From positions 372,001 through 436,000 of the forward strand of contig CALSMJ010000004.1 in the NCBI GenBank assembly GCA_943787425.1: a stretch of DNA of 64,000 nucleotides, written 5' to 3'. The stretch is from an uncultured Pseudomonadales bacterium. Its GTDB lineage: Bacteria > Pseudomonadota > Gammaproteobacteria > Pseudomonadales > Azotimanducaceae. The notes below the pieces were generated by a model, which made no database searches, was not told the origin of the DNA, and saw only the letters and a program-made list of their open reading frames with translations. The position numbers and the translations under genes are program-made. Of this stretch, positions 61,612 through 64,000 are shown in pieces. Each line of letters opens with the position of its first letter. Positions within the stretch are counted from its first letter, which is position 1.

Positions 61612-64000
61612 CTAGTTGATTTGGTAGCGCAAGCCAATGTCATAGCGTGGTCCGCCCTGAACCGCTTGCAAAACCTGATCTTTGGTCAGTCCGTACACGT
61701 GAACGGTCTCTTCCGTGAGGTTTAGGCCGCTGAAATAAACCGTTAGTTTTTCAGTGGCGCGGTAGGTGATGCCTAAGTCCAATTGCCCATAGGCTTCCAC
61801 GTTGGTTGGGTTGGTATAGGTGCCTTGTCCTTGGCCTGCACCCGCCAAGAAGTCGTCTCGCCAGTTGTAGGCAAGCCGAACCTGAAGGTCGTTTTTATCA
61901 TAAAACGCGATCAGGTTAGCCGAATCACTCAAACCGTTTAAGACAAACTGCCCTTCCTGCGGCGTTGAGATATCGTAGCCAATATTGGCGTTGGCGAAGG
62001 TGGCATTGGCGACAAAGCCATAACCGGAGTCACCAAAGGTGTGCTGCAAATTGATTTCAACGCCATCAACCGACGCGTCCCGTTGGTTTATCGGTCGCGT
62101 TAGCGTCCAAACCAAAGCCGGGTCGCCGTCTTGACCAAAAATCTCCGCAGGCGAAACAGTCGCATCAACAGCGGCGTTATCGGCGTAGTTGTCGATAATG
62201 TAGTTACCGATCTCACCATAGTCAGTGTCATCTAGGCCGGCAGCGGATTTAGCATCTTCCCAAAGTTGTCCGCCGATGACGTTGGGAATATCAAAAATAG
62301 CAGCATCTTCAATGCCGGTACCGATAAAGTTTTTAACATCTTTTTCGAAGTAGCCAATGGAGAAATAGCTGTCATCGGCATAATACCACTCCAGTGATAA
62401 GTCGATGTTCTCAGACTGAATCGGTACGAGACCCGGGTTGCCCGCAAAAGCGCCTGGTGCCGTGTTGGTTCGATACTGAACCCGACCTGATACACTCAGG
62501 CCACCTTTTATGTCGTTGTAGCTGGGTCGAGTGATGGTCTCACTGTAGGAGAAGCGAGCTACCACGTTTTCCATAAACTCGATATCCAAGTCAATACTGG
62601 GCAGCAATAGATCGTAGGAGGCTGTGATATCCTCGAAACCCTGAACCAAGTTGCCATCAGCATCTTCCGCAGGCAAGACTAAAACTTCTTCGCCCGGTGC
62701 GAGCCAAACTGTGCGGTCGTACAGAACGCTCTTTGCCGCAGAGGTGACGTCTGTTTTCTCGTAACGAAGACCCGTTCGAAGATTCGCAGGCATGCCACTC
62801 ACGTCCCCAGACCAATTGAGCTGGATGTACGCAGCGGTCGATTCTTCCGTGGTTCGGATATCGTTACCCCAATCTGTGCTAGCGCAATATCCTGTGCCAC
62901 AGTCACCGGTTGTTGCGTAATCTAAACCTTCTGCTGCGTAGTGGGCCTCGCCTACAGCCTGCAGATCAGCAAGGCTGGCTGAGAAGAATTCTGTTTGTAA
63001 CTCGGGGTGATTGCTACCAGAAAGCTCGTCAAATTGGCCATCAATGCTGGATCGAACAACCACATCGGCAAGATCGCCGGGTCGCGTCAAGCCACCCCAG
63101 TTGTCCAGCTGAACGTTGCTCGATACGGAGCGATTGCTGACGTCGGTCATCTGGACACCAAAATCAATGCTTGTGGATTCGGTCACATCAAAGCTGCCAC
63201 TGAATTTAGCTTGCTCGATATCCATAAAGGCCGCGTCATTCCCGAACGTACTGCCCGTGATGATCATGTCGTTTGCGTACAGTGGGCGATTCGCCTCACC
63301 GCCTGAATTGAGGTTCAGGACCATAACAGGCATGTCAAAACCAGTGATCAGACTTTGACCGACTTTGTTAAACGATGCCATCGTGACCAGCGAGCTGGTG
63401 CCGTTACCGCCGATCGCTCCGGTTTCAGCGCTGGAGTCGTGATAGTCCAAAGCTAACGTGAGCCGATCGTTAACGGTCCCATTCAATGTTTAGGCCCATA
63501 GAGTCGTTGGTGTTTTCACGACCATCTTCACCAGTACCCATCGCGAAATCTGCATTGTTGACGACTTCGCTGTAGATCGTCGGCGTGTAGTGAATGCCGG
63601 AATTATCCCACTCGCTAGTTTGTGACACAGCCATTGGTGTTCGAAAACCAAGCGGATAAATCGCTGTAGGAACGCTCGAGCGTGAAGTTGGAATGGATGT
63701 AGTCGACCGTTGCGATGATGTCATCGGTTGGCGCCCACTGCAGCACGACTTGGCCATTGGTTCTTTCAGATTCGAACTCAGCAATGTTGTATGCCATGGA
63801 CTGCGGAATGGAGTAAAACTCGCCTGCAGATTGTGGTCGATTGACTTGATTGGCATCATTGACCACGATCGAGGCGTCATCGCCTGCTCGCGTAAACCAG
63901 CCGCCGGTTGAGGCAGCATTAACACCGTTGTTACGATTCTGGTTAGACGCAGTGATGGCAATGCCGACTGTGTCATCCGCAAACTTGCCAATATAGATAC
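61612..64000 (-). pseudogene. TonB-dependent receptor, 5' end outside the window, two frameshifts as read
   Basis: The beta-barrel part of a large receptor of the carbohydrate-associated (Caulobacter/Xanthomonas-like) group. The main frame (63480 to 61612) has TVNDRLTLALDYHDSSAETG, VVARFSYSETITRPSYNDIK, PGLVPIQSENIDLSLEWYYA and the terminal strand RYDIGLRYQIN. Upstream it runs through two more frames: SEWDNSGIHYTPTIYSEVV (about 63475-63630) and TDDIIATVDYIHSNFTLERS (from about 63640). Each shift equals one extra base; the lower one is in a GGG run at about 63482. Plug and signal peptide are beyond the window. The likely cargo is an oligosaccharide such as laminarin. Confidence 0.87.

Noticed and set aside
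1635-63991. Programmed +1 frameshifting as a genome-wide recoding system, since most shifts are of one type
   Set aside because: The shift sites share no common codon context or slippery motif, hit unrelated genes including gap and mutS, and occur several times within one glycosyltransferase gene. Sequence error is simpler.

Overview
The window reads as chromosome of a marine-type gammaproteobacterium related to the Pseudomonadales/Cellvibrionales. The reasons are the conserved core order nlpD - fdxA - mutS - recA - recX - alaS - lysC - csrA, a HexR-controlled Entner-Doudoroff block, and a laminarinase / TonB receptor / halogenase locus of the kind found in polysaccharide-using marine bacteria. 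Genus cannot be fixed from this sequence. I see no rRNA, tRNA, CRISPR array, insertion sequence or phage gene.

Layout. (1) 0-11.4 kb: end of a DUF368 gene, an NlpD-type lipoprotein, ferredoxin fdxA, mutS, a 770-bp spacer full of minisatellites, then recA, recX, alaS, lysC and csrA. rpoS, which in Pseudomonas lies between nlpD and fdxA, is absent there, and cinA is absent next to recA. (2) 11.7-17.3 kb: membrane-lipid modification cluster with a desaturase divergent from an operon of FAD oxidoreductase, DUF1365 protein and two cyclopropane-synthase-family methyltransferases. (3) 17.2-25.5 kb: Fur-boxed TonB receptor, gpsA, an F420-type LLM oxidoreductase, a YeiH transporter and an HpnN-like RND lipid transporter. 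(4) 25.5-28.9 kb: three glycosyltransferases, probably for envelope glycolipid or LPS core. (5) 29-43.9 kb: loosely spaced catabolic and redox genes (GST, VOC, LLM, nitronate monooxygenase-like, SMP-30-like lipoprotein, MDR, nitroreductase, acyl-CoA ligase, MFS, AKR, SnoaL, SDR) and rlmA. (6) 44-52.3 kb: edd-glk-eda-zwf-pgl operon, then hexR and gap, with HexR operators in front of edd and gap. (7) 52.3-64 kb: secreted malectin-GH16 laminarinase, a surface lipoprotein with four tandem ~164-residue modules, an operon of two flavin-dependent halogenase homologues with SapC and a JmjC/cupin protein, and a TonB receptor cut by the window end.

Regions 6 and 7 fit together. Beta-1,3-glucan would be cut outside the cell by the GH16 enzyme, bound and imported through the lipoprotein and TonB receptor, and its glucose phosphorylated by Glk and sent through Zwf, Pgl, Edd and Eda, with HexR sensing KDPG. 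The role of the halogenases is the main unknown.

Quality warning. At least ten genes are interrupted by single-base frameshifts. Nearly all are one extra base, and removing it restores a protein of normal family length (mutS 861 aa, gap 342 aa, pgl 231 aa). They look more like sequence errors than gene decay. One exception is a fourfold 8-bp repeat in the GST gene, which could be a real frame switch.
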